This document shows, piece after piece, positions 6,501 to 7,341 of a stretch of 7,341 nt of DNA. Origin of the DNA: Euryarchaeota archaeon UBA125 (GTDB lineage: Archaea; Thermoplasmatota; Poseidoniia; Poseidoniales; Thalassarchaeaceae); NCBI GenBank assembly GCA_002502625.1, contig DAPV01000044.1, positions 1 through 7,341 of the forward strand. Direction: 5' to 3'. Every line of letters starts with the position of its first letter. Position 1 is the first letter of the stretch. A model generated the notes under the pieces. That model was not told the DNA's origin. It ran no database searches and saw nothing but the letters and a program-made list of their open reading frames with translations. Both the position numbers and the translations under genes were made by a program.

Positions 6501-7247
6501 AGAGGCAGAGAATCCAACAAAACTCATGCTTGGAGCAGTGTCATCCTCTTCCGCAGCTAATGGTAGGAGATCTCCATTCGGATCAGATGTGACCTTTAGG
6601 AGCCCTCCCTTTCCAGTTCTTAACCAATCAGCGGTTTCTTGAGTAGATCCGTAAACAGAGGATCCATCTATCCATCCTGTTACTGAATTAGGATATTCTC
6701 TTGATGTATTTTCGATTCCTGTTGACTGATTGTAAATTGATCTAAACATCATTATCATGTTCGAACCAGTTCCTTGTGGATCCATCCATAGGTCTCCCGA
6801 TGGTACCGGTATATCGATTCGTTCCGCTGCGCCATCTACTCGTCCATTTTGTGTTAGAGTAAAGTCAATGTCATGCGATACGAATTGTCCCCAAAGCCAG
6901 TTCATATCCGATAGGCCATCTTCATCTAAAACCATACCATTAGGGTTGTAACAAATAGAATTACTAATCTCTCGAGGACTTAGGTGGTTACTTCTTGAAA
7001 TCCAATCAGTTTCATTTGTTCCATCCGAAGGAATTAATCGGATTAAATCCGAGTTTCGAGAATTTAGTAAAGAATCTACTTCGTGATGCCCGAATCCATC
7101 AACTGGGTAAACTTTCTCCGGAATGTCAAGTTGCCAATGAGTCGGGCCAGGGTCTTCTTTTTCTACACTGAATGCATGAGCACTAGGAATCATTAGTAAA
7201 AGTAGCATTAGCGAAGCGACAGCCAAACTACTCCAGCGTCTGGTCAT
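3588..7247 (-). CDS. Secreted, membrane-anchored animal-type haem peroxidase fused to FG-GAP/VCBS propeller and ASPIC/UnbV domain
   Basis: Protein of 1219 residues. Residues 1-25 are a signal peptide (RR, hydrophobic core, AHA cleavage site before F26). About 36-570 is a peroxidase-cyclooxygenase superfamily domain: GQFVSHD at 120-126 (distal Q121 and H125, calcium ligand D126), VTGWIDGSSVYGS at 189-201 (calcium loop), GDSRANE at 255-261 (distal R258; E261 matches the haem-ester Glu of myeloperoxidase), REHNR at 274-278, AFRMGH at 344-349 (proximal H349) and DIQRGRDHG at 431-439. Seven Asp-rich calcium motifs of FG-GAP/VCBS type follow (652-1055), then an ASPIC/UnbV domain (about 1092-1166), one transmembrane helix (1182-1200) and a charged cytoplasmic tail. 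It should sit outside the cell and use peroxide to oxidise an unknown substrate. ATG at 7247 is the first start after an in-frame TAG; no clear ribosome site is seen. The physiological role is not known. Confidence 0.9.
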   Translation of the reverse strand: MTRRWSSLAVASLMLLLLMIPSAHAFSVEKEDPGPTHWQLDIPEKVYPVDGFGHHEVDSLLNSRNSDLIRLIPSDGTNETDWISRSNHLSPREISNSICYNPNGMVLDEDGLSDMNWLWGQFVSHDIDFTLTQNGRVDGAAERIDIPVPSGDLWMDPQGTGSNMIMMFRSIYNQSTGIENTSREYPNSVTGWIDGSSVYGSTQETADWLRTGKGGLLKVTSDPNGDLLPLAAEEDDTAPSMSFVGFSASERYIAGDSRANEHVGLTAIHIIFVREHNRIAQVLESQNSQWTDEEIYQTARKYVTALMQQITYQEYLPSMNIHSDTGEYDSTVDPSISNAFATLAFRMGHSQIGPLTLRLEENRTSIPQGSIAMENGFWDPNSLVTDGGIDPVLRGLAFTTQEANDVGYIHALRNMLFGAPGMGGMDMCAIDIQRGRDHGIPGYGAFRELAGLAPTNNWSDVTSDSELASRLQSVYPNVSLADPIIGMYAEDHDWIHHFPESNEFLTMHSTVGPTMHYILKEQFNRLRVSDPLFYEWDPDLSHVLDEIQNTTLTDVILRNTGIEGMVCLSMISEQYWFENSGEDFTNSEDYCLNENLNFAPGPPIEINNPTQDRSTVLNAKMTERTARSGLGGIDLGMTSQWASYGPSIAPGDCNGDGLIDIAVGAVFDQEGWEKGDEFRTGRMNLMKNIGDNQFIDITEESGLPISNSTALGLTWADFDNDGDLDLHVSNFGEADVENDFSGAPNELFRNEGECIFTEIAKEVGVDNSGHSSKGLWADYDHDGDLDLYSMNFGILSEEQLLVRQESNILYQNQLKETGMANFEPITILAGKIDGGTLEPRFDGEVVLGEASSIAITAPENPSAQMLTPSDDPNGKGSGMSWAGVFVDMDGDTWEDIFIASDFGFSPFYNGSDSGTFKTSTFSHNFSLPGTGMGASVGDIEGDGDLDLCVSNFGPNYLWMQSESTNWEEVGVDRGIAENILVNWDCKFLDVDLDGDLDLWFGVGKINPYTSFNNNSLYINDGTGHFVDGIEAIGLLDQGKTMGSTWADFDGDGDLDLVLGDSNIGIRFFENDAAQRDNVRWIAIDPKSTDSNDGINKDAIGSVVDIKFSDGKIIRQAILAGDGFTGCSISEIRLGIPSDVEIEEIRIIWNDGEVTTMDKWTLNRINVQNYDPDENLFNEDVNSIVLIMIFSIIIFFISIIVFKSKQIEKQLEDDEKQNSD
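3750..3974 (-). other. ASPIC/UnbV domain region of the peroxidase fusion
   Basis: Residues about 1092-1166 contain the family pattern: a small-residue turn AIGSVVDIKFSDGK (1098-1111), RQAILAGDGFTGCS (1114-1127), a LGI turn, then IRIIWNDGEV (1144-1153). ASPIC/UnbV domains regularly follow FG-GAP/VCBS repeats in secreted proteins. No enzymatic role is established. Confidence 0.75.
4083..5294 (-). repeat. Seven in-frame FG-GAP/VCBS calcium-binding repeats
   Basis: Asp-rich loops occur at residues 652-660, 717-725, 778-786, 887-895, 938-946, 989-997 and 1047-1055. Most match D-x-D-x-D-G-D-L-D followed by a hydrophobic strand; the first is DCNGDGLID and the fourth, DMDGDTWED, is diverged. Spacings are 65, 61, 109, 51, 51 and 58 residues. 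Because codons recur, the plus strand shows repeated 'ctagatctccatc' type runs (near 4083, 4257, 4410 and 4890). Seven repeats fit one closed seven-bladed beta-propeller. Confidence 0.85.
5538..7142 (-). other. Animal-type haem peroxidase domain
   Basis: Residues about 36-570 span the entire catalytic domain with all expected haem and calcium motifs in order, so the domain appears intact. Relative to myeloperoxidase, the residue before the distal His is S124 rather than the Asp that forms one haem ester, the residue after E261 is His rather than the sulfonium-linked Met, and D431 stands where an Asn hydrogen-bonds the proximal His. Confidence 0.88.
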
Positions 7248-7341
7248 CGTTTCTACGATGATGATTGAGGTTATGATGCTGTCCTAATTTTGCATAATTA
7301 TACAATTAATATGTGCTCATTCTCATCTGAATTAGATTAAT
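7248..7341 (-). promoter_or_regulatory. Upstream region of the peroxidase gene with a TATA-like element
   Basis: These 94 bases contain no gene I can support. On the minus strand the run TGTATAATTA (about 7295-7304) resembles an archaeal TATA box. Initiation roughly 25 bases downstream would leave a leader of about 25 bases before the ATG at 7247. The region is AT-rich throughout, so chance matches are likely and the call is weak. Confidence 0.3.

Overview
The window is an AT-rich, densely packed stretch in which every recognisable gene lies on the minus strand. The organism looks archaeal, most likely a marine Thermoplasmatota-like euryarchaeon (Marine Group II / Poseidoniales type). Three genes point that way: a stand-alone FAD synthetase of the archaeal RibL type, a DHBP synthase with the archaeal 'ETD' form of the substrate motif, and a short lumazine synthase resembling the Methanocaldococcus protein. 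The lineage is inferred from gene types only, because there is no rRNA or ribosomal protein here.

In transcription order (right to left) the window starts with about 94 bases of non-coding upstream DNA holding a weak TATA-like element. Next comes a 1219-residue secreted protein (3588-7247). It joins a signal peptide, a complete animal-type haem peroxidase domain, seven calcium-binding FG-GAP/VCBS motifs that probably form one seven-bladed propeller, an ASPIC/UnbV domain and a C-terminal membrane anchor. This is the most striking gene in the window.

After 46 bases comes a compact gene string: ribB (DHBP synthase), ribL (FAD synthetase), ribE (riboflavin synthase), ribH (lumazine synthase), a four-helix DoxX-type membrane protein, and trxB (thioredoxin reductase), which runs off the left edge. 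Spacings are +46, -4, +4, -1, +9 and +36 bases, so the rib-doxX-trxB block is very probably one operon. RibB makes the four-carbon unit, RibH condenses it to lumazine, RibE dismutates lumazine to riboflavin, and RibL adenylylates FMN to FAD. The pyrimidine branch (GTP cyclohydrolase, deaminase/reductase) and riboflavin kinase are not in the window.

The pathway is mixed in type. RibE is a two-barrel bacterial-type synthase closely resembling the E. coli enzyme, while its neighbours are archaeal in type. The attached doxX and trxB genes, the latter a FAD enzyme, suggest that flavin supply is coupled to thiol redox control; the neighbouring peroxidase fits an oxidative theme but its link to the operon is inference.
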